DNA of 24,975 bases from a virus. Position 1 is the stretch's first letter. Each line of letters opens with the position of its first letter. The stretch lies in the IMG/VR virus record IMGVR_UViG_3300030331_005281, positions 1 to 24,975 of that record, one strand, 5' to 3'. A model generated the notes under the pieces. The model saw only the letters and a list, made by a program, of their open reading frames with translations. It ran no database searches and was not told the DNA's origin. A program made the position numbers and the translations under genes. Below are positions 12,830 through 22,866 of this stretch, piece after piece.

Positions 12830-15288
12830 TGCCTGTCGGTGGATCAATGCTTCTACCGTTCCAGATTTTCGTTCCAGACACACTGGGCGATCTTGGTGCT
12901 ATTTCCGTTGATGAGAGATTTTCAACTCTTGTGTCAACTTTGATGCCACAGTATGTTCAAAACGACCATCAAAAATTTGTAATATTCATCAAAGCATATT
13001 TTGAGTTTTTAGAGATCCACGGCAACCCAAGAGCCGAGGCAGTTAGACTTGGTTCATACACAGACATTGATAGGACACTAGAAGATTTCCTTCAATATTT
13101 TAAGTCAACGTATCTTCTGCATTTCCCAGATTCCTTGGCAGACGGTGTGAGTGATAAACTAGCAGTTAAGAACTCATCAGATTTTTACTCCGAAAAAGGT
13201 AATAGTCAATCAATTAACTACTTGTTCAAAGTATTATTCAACATATCTGCTGAGGTCGAGTCACCAAAAGATAAATTATTCAAAATCTCTGATGCTGATT
13301 ATGAACCAACCACGATCATTTTTACATCACATTATAATGGAAAGGGCGAGTTGAGTGCCTTTAAAGGTAGTCTAGTTGAGCAAAGATTATTGGATGATTT
13401 TACAAGTGACGTTGTTGCTAGTGCTTTAATTGACGACATCACTTTTCACTTAGATGATGGTGTTGAGTATGCTAAAATTTTTCTTAAAGAGGTAAGAGGA
13501 ACCTTTAAACCAAATCACTACCTTGAATTTTATAGGGCAAATAGAAACAGAAAAGTTATTGAGAGAACCTTTCCCATTGTTAGTAATCTTCGCATTACAG
13601 CGAAAGGACGTAACTACGCAGTTGGTGATGACATTACCGTTGATGACTCAGCAAAGAAACTTGTTCTGTCTTCCGAGGTAACAAGTGTGAACAGTCTCGG
13701 TGAAATTCAAACTATTTCATCCATCCCATATCAAAATAAAATTTATTTCCCCGGCGAGTCTTACAAAATTTCAGTTTTTTCAGCGTCTGGTGTTGGTGCA
13801 GGATTTACTCTTGATGGACTATCCACAACATCAACAAATAAAAATAATTTTACATCCTCTAGGTCACGTTTGTCATCCGATTCATTCATCCAAGACAACT
13901 TCAGATTTCAATCATACTCATACATTGTAAAGGCAGAGAAACAACTTAAAGAATACGCTGACTTACTTAAAAGAATTTTTCACCCTGCTGGATCAGTCAT
14001 GTTTTCTGAGTTTACAAATGCCAGTTCATTTATTGGTGTCAAATTTGAGGACAAAATTTTTCAAGATACTAATTTTGTAAATCCTGTCATTGGGAATTTC
14101 ATGCCATATACATTTGCAGCCACCGCTGATTTTAGAGGTGACACATATGGAGTTCTAAATGGTGATTTTTACCCAGAGGGATTTAATGGAATCACTGCTG
14201 CGACCATCGGTAACTTTGATGGATTAGGTAATCCTGTGAAACATGATCCGTACAATAGTGACACTTTTGTGGCAGGACCAATTGGTGGATTTACATTTGG
14301 TGAATTTGATCCTGATTTCTTCATTGATGGTAGCACAAAAGAGGGTTATACCCGTGCGGAAAGTCCACAATCCACATATGTCAGCACGGATGATAGAAAT
14401 TCAAAATTCTACATCATATCAAGACACCCGAAAACCTTTCTCACACAAAATCTCGCAGCGTCAACGGAATCATCACTCGGTATAGAGAATGTAGATCCTG
14501 TCAACAATCGTTTAATTAAAAGTAGAAATGGAGTTGCTAGAATTATTACAAAAACAATCAAATTATATTTTGATAACGCTGCTGGTATCAGCACAGGGTT
14601 TGCAGTAGACGATATTGTTAGGCAAAAAATTCCAAATAGACCAGAGGCTATTGGAATAATTACTTCTGTTGATGAACTTAGGGATGAAAATACTAACTTC
14701 TATAATAACAAAAGTGTGAATGAAATTATTGCTGAATTTAACGCAAACAGAACAAGATTAGACCTTGGCGTTGAGGCTGCAACTGACGCAGCGGTTTCTG
14801 AAACAGTTGAAAGTGAAGTTGGTTCTAAATTTACGTCAAGCAATAATACGTTCGCAACCTCAAGCGAAGCCTCATTTGCCACATCATCCGAACTCATCGA
14901 AGTTGATCTGAAGACTTTTGCGAGCGGTAAACAAAGTCTGGTGACAAAGACCACTGATGAAACACCCAAAGCAATCGTTAAAGATAACCCAGATGGCAAA
15001 TTCCAACAAAGCATTAGAACAAGTGAAGTCATTTCTGGTCAAACACTCAAAGCATCAGCGATCACAATTAGGGTTTTGAGTGGAGAATTTTCAAATGAGA
15101 CGGACAGAAACGGAAACAGATTTATTGTCAAAAGTGATAACACTGGCGAAGCCTTTCTTGCAACTGGACTAAATAGTGATAAGACAATTAAAGGCACTGC
15201 CTCACAAGAAACAATATCAGCCACAGTGCCGGAGTTTCTTGATATTAACATCGGTGATTTTTTAAACTATCTTGAACTGGGGAACTGA
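12829..15288 (+). CDS. 7: Baseplate wedge protein gp7-like, 819 aa
   Basis: The N-terminal 160 residues contain LMPQYVQNDHQKFVIFIKAY (38-57), YTDIDRTLEDFLQYF (77-91), KNSSDFYSEKGNSQSINYLF (114-133) and LFNISAEVESPKD (136-148). These match wedge proteins that occupy the gene 7 slot in marine T4-like phages, where gp7 links gp6/gp25 to peripheral gp8 and gp10. At 819 aa it is shorter than T4 gp7 (1032). A Phe/Gly/Asp-rich stretch (about 425-500) has repeated short elements such as NGDFYPEGFNG, IGNFDGLG and FGEFDPDFFIDG. The C-terminal 250 residues are polar and Ser/Thr-rich. The start overlaps the gp6 stop (TAATG) and has a strong GGAGGTGG upstream. Order 25-6-7-8 is as in T4 apart from the position of gene 25. 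Identity with T4 gp7 is by position and motif, not by full-length alignment. Confidence 0.75.
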   Translation: MPVGGSMLLPFQIFVPDTLGDLGAISVDERFSTLVSTLMPQYVQNDHQKFVIFIKAYFEFLEIHGNPRAEAVRLGSYTDIDRTLEDFLQYFKSTYLLHFPDSLADGVSDKLAVKNSSDFYSEKGNSQSINYLFKVLFNISAEVESPKDKLFKISDADYEPTTIIFTSHYNGKGELSAFKGSLVEQRLLDDFTSDVVASALIDDITFHLDDGVEYAKIFLKEVRGTFKPNHYLEFYRANRNRKVIERTFPIVSNLRITAKGRNYAVGDDITVDDSAKKLVLSSEVTSVNSLGEIQTISSIPYQNKIYFPGESYKISVFSASGVGAGFTLDGLSTTSTNKNNFTSSRSRLSSDSFIQDNFRFQSYSYIVKAEKQLKEYADLLKRIFHPAGSVMFSEFTNASSFIGVKFEDKIFQDTNFVNPVIGNFMPYTFAATADFRGDTYGVLNGDFYPEGFNGITAATIGNFDGLGNPVKHDPYNSDTFVAGPIGGFTFGEFDPDFFIDGSTKEGYTRAESPQSTYVSTDDRNSKFYIISRHPKTFLTQNLAASTESSLGIENVDPVNNRLIKSRNGVARIITKTIKLYFDNAAGISTGFAVDDIVRQKIPNRPEAIGIITSVDELRDENTNFYNNKSVNEIIAEFNANRTRLDLGVEAATDAAVSETVESEVGSKFTSSNNTFATSSEASFATSSELIEVDLKTFASGKQSLVTKTTDETPKAIVKDNPDGKFQQSIRTSEVISGQTLKASAITIRVLSGEFSNETDRNGNRFIVKSDNTGEAFLATGLNSDKTIKGTASQETISATVPEFLDINIGDFLNYLELGN

Positions 15289-15299
15289 CGGAGAAAACA

Positions 15300-17354
15300 A
15301 TGGCACAATACACGTTTGATGCACAACTAAAGACTCAAATCGCAAAGAACTTTATTTCCGACTTTGAACCCTTCGGTAAAAATAGAGTTTATGTTGGTGT
15401 TGGTCAAGTGTACGATCCGGGTTCACTAGCACCTTTAGAAAATAGAAGTGTTGAGCGGGATCTCGTTACAAGACGTAATATCTCTTTTGCCAGAAGGATT
15501 GCACCTTCTGATGTGACTATGATGATCCCCAGAGTAAATTGGACAAACGGTATTACTATGTCTCCTTTGGATACATCGGATGATATGTCTGAAACATTTA
15601 ATGAAGCAACTGGGGTTACAGCACCATTTTATGTGGTGACTAATTCTGACAATGTGTACGTCTGTCTTGAAAATGGTCTTGGAGATGGCGGTGTAACTGG
15701 ATCGGATTATGAACCAATCGGAACAGATACCAGTCCTATCACATTACCAGATGGATTCAAATGGAAATACATGTATACTATACCCGGAACACATGTGAAA
15801 TTTAAAGATGCCGATTACATCCCTGTAATTTCACTTCCTTACTACGCTGGTATATTCAACGTCTATAATGACGAAAGACAAAGACAATACGCGGTTCAGT
15901 ATGAAGCCAATCTCGATGCTTCATCTGGAATCGTAGACGGTGTTGCAATCACATCAAATCCAGCCACCGCAATTTTTGAACGTGGTGTTCCAGATAATAT
16001 TAACAATGAAGTTGAGTTTTCCAGAAACAACACGGTTATGATCACACAACCAAACTTAGTGACTGAGGGTGAAGATTACTACAAAGATTATTTCATCAGA
16101 TTTATTAGTGGTCAAGCAGCGGGTGTTGTTAAAAAAATTACAGGATCGGCAACTAACGGAGATGCACAGGATATTTTAACACTTGAATCTGCATTTGAGA
16201 CAAATCGAGATCCTAAAAATAAAGATAGATTTGAAATTGGTATTGGAATCACAATCACAGGAAATGGCAGAAACGCCGAAGCATTTGGTTCATTAGGAAC
16301 TGATAAACGTCTCAAAGAAATCATTGTTTATAATAAAGGCAGCGGCTATAGTGAGGCTAGAGGAGAGGTATTCACCGGAGGGGGAGGTGATGGTTTCCCA
16401 TCATCATTACCATTAGTCGATCCACTGATTTCACAAAGCATCGGTAAAGATCCAGTTTTTGAATTGTTTGCTAATATTGCAAGAATTCAAGTTTCAATTC
16501 CCGGTGATGCTAATAATAATGTTGAGCAACTACTAGGCAATGATTACAGAGATGTCGCTCTTTGGGTTAATCCTGAAATTGGCAAGGGACAAACTGGTGG
16601 TGGAAACGTTGCAGGTTTTCGTGATAGGATCACAACCCGAGTTGATGTAAGCGGAAGCACTGGTTCAATATCTGAATTAGTGAATAAACCACGCTTTATC
16701 GGAGAGACAAAGTTTTTGTACGCAGCGGATACAAAAGAATTTGTCGAGATCACTGGTCAACCATCAAAAACTTCAACTTTATCTGCAACCGTTCAAGTTA
16801 GAGATATGAGCAAGCCATTTGTAAGTGACGAAAAACTCACATTACTTAGAACAACAAAGGATGGTAATTTCACCGCCACAAGCACAACTGGTGACTTTAA
16901 CGTTACTAACACTTTCTACGATGACTCATCTCTTGAGATTGAAAAATTAGACTGGAGATGCACACATAAGTTAAGAGTTGATTTTGGAGAGGATGGCGAC
17001 TACTTCCCAACCCTTGATGGTGGAGCAACAGGTAGTTCAGGTAGTTCTGGCATAATTACGGCTGTGCTTCCATTCGATGAAACTGGTGGAAACATATTTG
17101 ATGCCTCAATTAATAAAAGAGAAGTTTTACTAACTGACGTTTCAAATATTTCTGGTTCGACTCACGGATTTGTCGTGAATGAAACACTTACCTATATGGT
17201 TGGAGATAATCCAGTTTCGGGTGTCATCGAAAATGTCGAAGGTCCAGAACTCGATCTATTTTCTGGAGAACTATTATACATAAAAGGTCTAACACAAGAG
17301 ATCAGCCGCGTAGTTGAGCAAACTGATGTCTTTAAATTTACTTTTGAATTCTAA
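15300..17354 (+). CDS. 8: Baseplate wedge protein gp8-like with long C-terminal extension, 684 aa
   Basis: The N-terminal 170 residues align by eye with T4 gp8: NRVYVGVGQVYDP (28-40) corresponds to 'IFITFGRSEPW', IAPSDVTMMIPRVNWTNG to 'MLDAVIPRRDWG', and YVVTNSDNVYVCLEN then DGFKWKYMYTIP to 'VYRCLDV' and 'DGYVWEYLFEIP'. T4 gp8 is 334 aa; this protein is twice that, with extra β-rich sequence after about residue 200 (including GSGYSEARGEVFTGGGGDGF) and a C-terminus ending TDVFKFTFEF that again resembles gp8 ends (ILFTF). The extra part is therefore mostly an insertion before the last strands. gp8 dimers bind gp7 and connect gp6 to the periphery. The ATG at 15300 has GGAGA 5 nt upstream, after an 11-nt gap. 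Confidence 0.85.
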   Translation: MAQYTFDAQLKTQIAKNFISDFEPFGKNRVYVGVGQVYDPGSLAPLENRSVERDLVTRRNISFARRIAPSDVTMMIPRVNWTNGITMSPLDTSDDMSETFNEATGVTAPFYVVTNSDNVYVCLENGLGDGGVTGSDYEPIGTDTSPITLPDGFKWKYMYTIPGTHVKFKDADYIPVISLPYYAGIFNVYNDERQRQYAVQYEANLDASSGIVDGVAITSNPATAIFERGVPDNINNEVEFSRNNTVMITQPNLVTEGEDYYKDYFIRFISGQAAGVVKKITGSATNGDAQDILTLESAFETNRDPKNKDRFEIGIGITITGNGRNAEAFGSLGTDKRLKEIIVYNKGSGYSEARGEVFTGGGGDGFPSSLPLVDPLISQSIGKDPVFELFANIARIQVSIPGDANNNVEQLLGNDYRDVALWVNPEIGKGQTGGGNVAGFRDRITTRVDVSGSTGSISELVNKPRFIGETKFLYAADTKEFVEITGQPSKTSTLSATVQVRDMSKPFVSDEKLTLLRTTKDGNFTATSTTGDFNVTNTFYDDSSLEIEKLDWRCTHKLRVDFGEDGDYFPTLDGGATGSSGSSGIITAVLPFDETGGNIFDASINKREVLLTDVSNISGSTHGFVVNETLTYMVGDNPVSGVIENVEGPELDLFSGELLYIKGLTQEISRVVEQTDVFKFTFEF

Positions 17355-17364
17355 GGGGAAATAA

Positions 17365-20300
17365 ATGCCTATTGAGCAAAAAGCATACGACTCCACCATT
17401 ATGGGTGGCGTTCCATACTACGATGATTTCGATCAACAAAAGAAATTTCTGAAAATGCTTTTCAAGCCGGGACTCCCCGTACAGGCTAGAGAACTTTCCC
17501 AAGCACAAACAATCCTTCAAAATCAGATTGAGCGACTTGGTTCACATATCTTTAGAAATGGCTCTGTTGTTCTTGGTGGCGGTGTCTCAACTGCATCGGC
17601 AAACTTTGTGCGTCTGGCTACCGAACTTCCCCTAGCAACTCTTGAAAGATTAGTCAATCAAAAAGTTCGTGTTACAAAAGGTGGCGGTGATGTAGATGCA
17701 ATTGTGTGTGGTTTCGCAGACAAATCTACTTTGGCAAATGATGAATACCAAATTATTTTCATCAAATATGTCACTGTCGGTGAATACGAACCCGGAGAAA
17801 AAGTATTTACCATTGGCGAAGGCAACATCGGCGTTGAATTCAATGTCTTAGATGATGCAACAACTCCGGGGTCTGGTTTTGTTCAAACATTTGTGACTGT
17901 TGACCAAGGGGTTTTTTACGTCGATGGCTATTTTTGCATTTCAGACGCGCAATCAGCAGCGGCGACAAAAAATGATGCTGATTTAGGATATAGAACTTTT
18001 ATTAGCACAAATAGTTCTCTTGGATTTAATGCACAAAAGACTGTCGTTACCTCCGAGAGTGACTCATCACTTAGAGATCCATCATTTGGTTTTAACAACT
18101 TTAATGCTCCGGGGGCGGACAGATTTAAAATTGATTTAGTTTTAGAGTCTCGCACTTTAAGTGGGTCTGGATCAGATTCAAACTCATTTCGTATTGAAGA
18201 CCCAAGTAACTTTTTTGAACTTGTTCGTGTGATTGACGGACAAGTTACTAAAAAAATTAAGTATCCAGAATTAGCAGAACTTGAAAAGACTTTGGCAAGA
18301 CGAACCTTTGATGAATCTGGAAATTATACTGTTAGACCTTTTGAAATCGAAGTTGGATCACACGAAGAAATTTTTGGTATCGTTGATGAGTCTAAGTTCG
18401 GTGTTAAACTCTCCCCCGGCAAGGCGTATGTAAGTGGGTTTGAATTTGAAACAATCGCTCCAACTTTGTTGACCATTGATAAATCATCTAGCACGCTAAG
18501 TGGCTCCAAAACTTATAGACTTAATCAGGGTTCATATTTTGAACTTAAGGGAAATATTCAAGCGACAGATTTTGATAGTAATATTTCCACAGCAGAAATT
18601 TCTGGTATTACTCTTGATGGATTTATTGATAACACAACAACCATGTTCGTTGATGGCAATCCCGTCAATCTTCTTGACGCTGATGGTGAGACAATTGGCA
18701 CTTGTGTTCCAACACACTTCTTGTTTGGAAACGAGGGTCTTGATGCAGGGGCAAGATTATACTTTCACTCAAAAACATTTAATGATAAAAAAACTGATCT
18801 TGACGTTAAGAGAATATCAAAATCTGTTGATTCCGTAGAGAGTTTTGGCATCACGGTTGACTTTACCCCAGTTGGTCAAGATTTAGTGATCACACAAAAC
18901 GCTAAACGAATTGTTAATATTGGTAGAAACGGATCTGTTGAACAATTACAAAACCCAGTTAGATGGACAACGATCAAAGCCTTTAAAGGTAAAACAGATG
19001 CGAACGGTGTGGTTGGATTTACGAGTGGAATCGGTAGCAAAGATTTCTTTGCGACTGTTGGCACAGACACAAATTCAGCACAGATTAGACCTGTTGGTAT
19101 TTTAAATGTAAATAATTCGGCATCTGACTCAGATCGTCAGGACAAGTGTGTTTTAATCAAACCTATCTTAGTGCCAACTATCGATAATACTCAATCATCA
19201 ATTAGTTTGAACTTTGGTAGGAACGCAACTAATCGTGATATCACCTGCTTCTTGCCGATGGCATATGAGTCCATTTCTAATATTCGTAAGAAAACTGTTT
19301 CTGGTGAAAGCACAGTCACCGTAAATACCTCCGATGAACTTGATTCAGGAGTGACCACACTTTCTCTCGGTGTCACGGATGTGAAAGAAATTGTTGCCAT
19401 TAGGGAAGTAGACACTCAAACGGACGTTACAGATAAATTTATTTTAAACACCGGGCAAACTGACTTCACTTATGAACTTTCAAACATTGAATTGAAAGAT
19501 CCTGCTGACACAACTTTGTCGAGAGATAGTGATTATGTTGTCACTTTTAAGAGATTCCTTCACACAGGCGACGGTCCTTTTACTAAAAATAGTTTCTCTG
19601 GAGTAAAGGCGAGTGAACTACCCGCAACTGGATCAGAGGGCTTGAATCCATTTGATATTTTAGATTTTAGACCAGTACGATCCAGCACAGGCAACTACAC
19701 CCAAGGCACTGGTGAAGCAACTCAAACTCCTTTTGCCTCCCTTGCATCGCCATCATTTGTTACAGTTTCAACTTTCTTACCAAGAATTGATAGTGTCGTC
19801 CTGACGAAAGAACGTACGCTTATCGTGGTTCAAGGATTCCCAGATGAAGATCCACAACCCCCAAGAATCTCTGATGGTGATCTTGAATTGTATAGGGTGA
19901 GAGTCAACGGTGCGGACTCAGACGCACAATCATTACAAGTCGAAACGCTTGAGAGTCAAAGATTCACCATGTCTGACATCGGAGAACTTGAAAGTAGAAC
20001 AACCGATGACTTTGTTGAAAACTATAAAAAATCAATTCGTGCAAACATGGTTGCTCGTGGTAACGCTGCGTTTGTAAATGCATCTGTAAATGAAGACGAT
20101 GTTTATATTGATGATCTTTTAGGTTATGAAAATGTTGATACCTTTAATGAAAACTGTAATGTTTCTTTTGACCCCATCAAAAATCATTTACGACCGGCTT
20201 TTAAAACAACTGCCTTAACTACATTTTCGTTTAATGATTCAAATAATTCCTTCACTGGTGTAACATTTTCACCAGATGGTGTGGCTCTTTCAAATTTTAG

Positions 20301-22854
20301 TGAACCCGCCGAGGATTATCTTTTACAAAACTCTACAAATAATCCAGCGTCTAGTGTTAACATCAATCCCTTTGGTATCAATGACTATTTGGGAAACATC
20401 AAACTCACCCCACATCGTGCAAAGTATTGGAGTGAAACTAAAAGAGCAAGAGTAGTTGGAAACATTAGAGGTGAATTGAATTCTTATGAATCAGATGCAT
20501 CATCATATGATAATAAAGGTAGAAGACTAGGGTTTGGCACAGTTTATCGTGACTGGGAAATTTTCTGGTGTGGTATTGAAGAGCGAAGTCGAGATATTGA
20601 GCAAAATAATTTCAATAGTAGGATTTACAATTCGCCAAGAAAAACTGCCACAATTAATAGAATCTTGAGTGAGAAAGTTAAAAAGACTGTATCTAACAGA
20701 ATTATTGATCTTTCAATCAGACCATACCTTGACACCTTTACACTCCAAGGTCTTGTTGAAAATGTGCTACCCGGTGCAACCTTCAATCTTTTGTTTGATG
20801 GTGTTCAACAAAATATTGACACTGAACCATATCAAGCGTCAACTGGCGGCAAGGGTGGTGGTGGCACGTTTGACTTCACTGTGGTCATTCCTGCTGATAC
20901 ATTCACAGTTGGTAAAAAACTTGTTCGAGCCATCTCCGGTTCACCAAGCAATTCCGTTGTAGATTGTGACTCATCTGCGGACGCAGTTTTCCACGGAGAA
21001 GGTAGACCAGACACTACACTGTTTGGTGATACTCTCATTAGACCTGTCACTCTTAGAAGAAAATCCGCGAAAGTTGAACAGATCGCTGATGAGTATTTCT
21101 CAGACATCTTTGAAACCTCAAACTCAACACTCATCGACGCTTTGAATCCGGTTTCTCAAACTTTTAATGTTGACGCGGAAAAGTATCCGAATGGCATTTT
21201 TGTTAACAAAATTGATTTGTGGTTCATTCAAGCAGGAAGAGATGTAACTCTTCGTATTCATCCGACCCGAGGCGGCAACCCACTAACGAGTATCGTTATG
21301 CCCTTTGGTGAGGTGACCTCAATAAGTAAGAGAGCAGAATTTACATCAAATGGACTAATTCAAGATGTAATTGATTCGTCTTCAACACCATTTGAATTTA
21401 GCACTCCAGTTTACCTTCCTGCTGGTGGGTATTCACTATCAATAACATCAAATGATACAAATGTGAATGTAATAACATATGATGAAACATCTGGCGACTC
21501 GCCAATTAGACCATCTAGTTTGTTGAATCTTTATCTTCCACAGAATGATGGCTCTGTTGTGGGTTACGATGATCAATATATGGCATGCAAGATTTCAAAA
21601 TGTGCCTTTGATGTTTCTAATGACAATAACTTCAACATGAGTGCAACCCCACCAGAGAACACTAATGCTGATGCAATCTTCGTTTCTGCAAACCCTCCTG
21701 TTGTCAGTGACTTGAATACCTTCTTAACTGTCAGTAACGGTGGAGATTCACTAATTTCAAATACATCAACTAATTTGACTATTGACTCACTAAATTTTGG
21801 TGGAAGCACTCCACTCGTAGGTAATTTTGGGTTAAACTTTACCATCAAATCAAATGGCGACGTTTCAACAGTTGTCGATACTGAGGCAGTTGCAGCCTTT
21901 ATTCCAACACTTGATATTAATGAAATCACATCTGATGAGGAAAACAACGATGATGGTTCAGCCGTTCACTTTAGATACTATTCAAAGGTTGTAGAAACTG
22001 ACGCAATCTTGGATGGTATGGTTGTATCTATGGATGGTAGTTTTAACGGTCTTGAGGATTTAAGAGTTTATATTCGTAAAGCAATCGGTGATGAGGATAT
22101 TTTTAGTAATACATTTGTTCAACTTCATCTGGATGGTGACCCGTCTAACCCCGGTATTAATACAAAAATTGATCCTCTTAGTTTAACTTTTGGTAGAAAA
22201 TTTGAAGAAGCAGCACAAAGGTTCTCTCGATATCAAATTAAGATCGTGGGACAGAGGAACAGAAGTGATACAAATCAATTAAATCCATTTATCAACTTCC
22301 TTGGGGCTGCTCCAACAAGATCGGCTGCCTCATTTACTTTAGAGGGTGGTGGTGGCGCACCCGGAGCCGAAGGGATTCCAACAGGCATGGTGTTGCCCTT
22401 CTTTGGCAGCCCAGATGATGCGATTTTGCAGGAAGGAACTGGAGCAGCACAGTTCTTAGAGTGTAATGGACAGATAGTTTCGGCTTCAACATATCAAAAT
22501 TTGCTAGTTGCCTTACAGGCTGCTAATATTGATGTAGCATTGGAGGGTGGTCAATTTACTATTCCTGATCTTAGTGGTAGAACTCTTGTAGGAAAAGGTT
22601 CATTACTTGGCACTAATAGAGAAGTAGGTGATACGCTTGGTGATGAGGATGTTGATCTGAGTGATGTCTCCTTTACTGCAACAGTTAAACACACTGGTTC
22701 GCCAGAAACAACAGGGTCTGAATTTGTCCTTCAAAGTGCAAACACCGACAGTTTTTCGACAAATACCTCTGCGGTTACAATCACCAATACTGCTTCCGGT
22801 GATTCAAAAAATGTTCAACCTTCGTTTGTGACAAGATACATAATCAAGACCTAA
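17365..22854 (+). CDS. Giant baseplate/fibre protein: DUF4815-like N-terminus and tail-collar C-terminus, 1829 aa
   Basis: Residues 14-75 match the start of the DUF4815-type proteins of marine T4-like phages (GVPYYDDFDQQKKFLKMLFK, then PGLPVQARELSQAQTILQNQ, IERLGSHIFRNGSVVLGGGV). A long β-rich body follows. After a glycine linker (LEGGGGAPGAEG, to about 1669), residues 1670-1829 form a phage tail-collar domain: GMVLPFFG, a C-N-G-Q-x-V-S turn, QFTIPDLSGRTLVGKG (1730-1745) and the terminal QPSFVTRYIIKT. The collar domain is found in T4 gp12 short tail fibres and other receptor-facing fibres. The position after gp8 corresponds to T4 genes 9-12, so this chain may supply peripheral wedge (gp10-like) and short-fibre functions together. 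That is inference. AAGGGGA precedes the ATG; the stop is TAA then a TAG one codon later. Confidence 0.8.
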   Translation: MPIEQKAYDSTIMGGVPYYDDFDQQKKFLKMLFKPGLPVQARELSQAQTILQNQIERLGSHIFRNGSVVLGGGVSTASANFVRLATELPLATLERLVNQKVRVTKGGGDVDAIVCGFADKSTLANDEYQIIFIKYVTVGEYEPGEKVFTIGEGNIGVEFNVLDDATTPGSGFVQTFVTVDQGVFYVDGYFCISDAQSAAATKNDADLGYRTFISTNSSLGFNAQKTVVTSESDSSLRDPSFGFNNFNAPGADRFKIDLVLESRTLSGSGSDSNSFRIEDPSNFFELVRVIDGQVTKKIKYPELAELEKTLARRTFDESGNYTVRPFEIEVGSHEEIFGIVDESKFGVKLSPGKAYVSGFEFETIAPTLLTIDKSSSTLSGSKTYRLNQGSYFELKGNIQATDFDSNISTAEISGITLDGFIDNTTTMFVDGNPVNLLDADGETIGTCVPTHFLFGNEGLDAGARLYFHSKTFNDKKTDLDVKRISKSVDSVESFGITVDFTPVGQDLVITQNAKRIVNIGRNGSVEQLQNPVRWTTIKAFKGKTDANGVVGFTSGIGSKDFFATVGTDTNSAQIRPVGILNVNNSASDSDRQDKCVLIKPILVPTIDNTQSSISLNFGRNATNRDITCFLPMAYESISNIRKKTVSGESTVTVNTSDELDSGVTTLSLGVTDVKEIVAIREVDTQTDVTDKFILNTGQTDFTYELSNIELKDPADTTLSRDSDYVVTFKRFLHTGDGPFTKNSFSGVKASELPATGSEGLNPFDILDFRPVRSSTGNYTQGTGEATQTPFASLASPSFVTVSTFLPRIDSVVLTKERTLIVVQGFPDEDPQPPRISDGDLELYRVRVNGADSDAQSLQVETLESQRFTMSDIGELESRTTDDFVENYKKSIRANMVARGNAAFVNASVNEDDVYIDDLLGYENVDTFNENCNVSFDPIKNHLRPAFKTTALTTFSFNDSNNSFTGVTFSPDGVALSNFSEPAEDYLLQNSTNNPASSVNINPFGINDYLGNIKLTPHRAKYWSETKRARVVGNIRGELNSYESDASSYDNKGRRLGFGTVYRDWEIFWCGIEERSRDIEQNNFNSRIYNSPRKTATINRILSEKVKKTVSNRIIDLSIRPYLDTFTLQGLVENVLPGATFNLLFDGVQQNIDTEPYQASTGGKGGGGTFDFTVVIPADTFTVGKKLVRAISGSPSNSVVDCDSSADAVFHGEGRPDTTLFGDTLIRPVTLRRKSAKVEQIADEYFSDIFETSNSTLIDALNPVSQTFNVDAEKYPNGIFVNKIDLWFIQAGRDVTLRIHPTRGGNPLTSIVMPFGEVTSISKRAEFTSNGLIQDVIDSSSTPFEFSTPVYLPAGGYSLSITSNDTNVNVITYDETSGDSPIRPSSLLNLYLPQNDGSVVGYDDQYMACKISKCAFDVSNDNNFNMSATPPENTNADAIFVSANPPVVSDLNTFLTVSNGGDSLISNTSTNLTIDSLNFGGSTPLVGNFGLNFTIKSNGDVSTVVDTEAVAAFIPTLDINEITSDEENNDDGSAVHFRYYSKVVETDAILDGMVVSMDGSFNGLEDLRVYIRKAIGDEDIFSNTFVQLHLDGDPSNPGINTKIDPLSLTFGRKFEEAAQRFSRYQIKIVGQRNRSDTNQLNPFINFLGAAPTRSAASFTLEGGGGAPGAEGIPTGMVLPFFGSPDDAILQEGTGAAQFLECNGQIVSASTYQNLLVALQAANIDVALEGGQFTIPDLSGRTLVGKGSLLGTNREVGDTLGDEDVDLSDVSFTATVKHTGSPETTGSEFVLQSANTDSFSTNTSAVTITNTASGDSKNVQPSFVTRYIIKT

Positions 22855-22866
22855 TAGGAATAAATA

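Noticed and set aside
21573-21947. 124-aa minus-strand frame inside the 1829-aa gene
   Set aside because: Composition is that of a reverse shadow (Ser/Val-rich), no start signal, isolated on the wrong strand.
22855-22866. AATAAATA upstream of the fibre gene as a late promoter
   Set aside because: It overlaps the start codon region, so transcription would begin inside the gene; it is better read as the ribosome-binding region TAGGAATAA.
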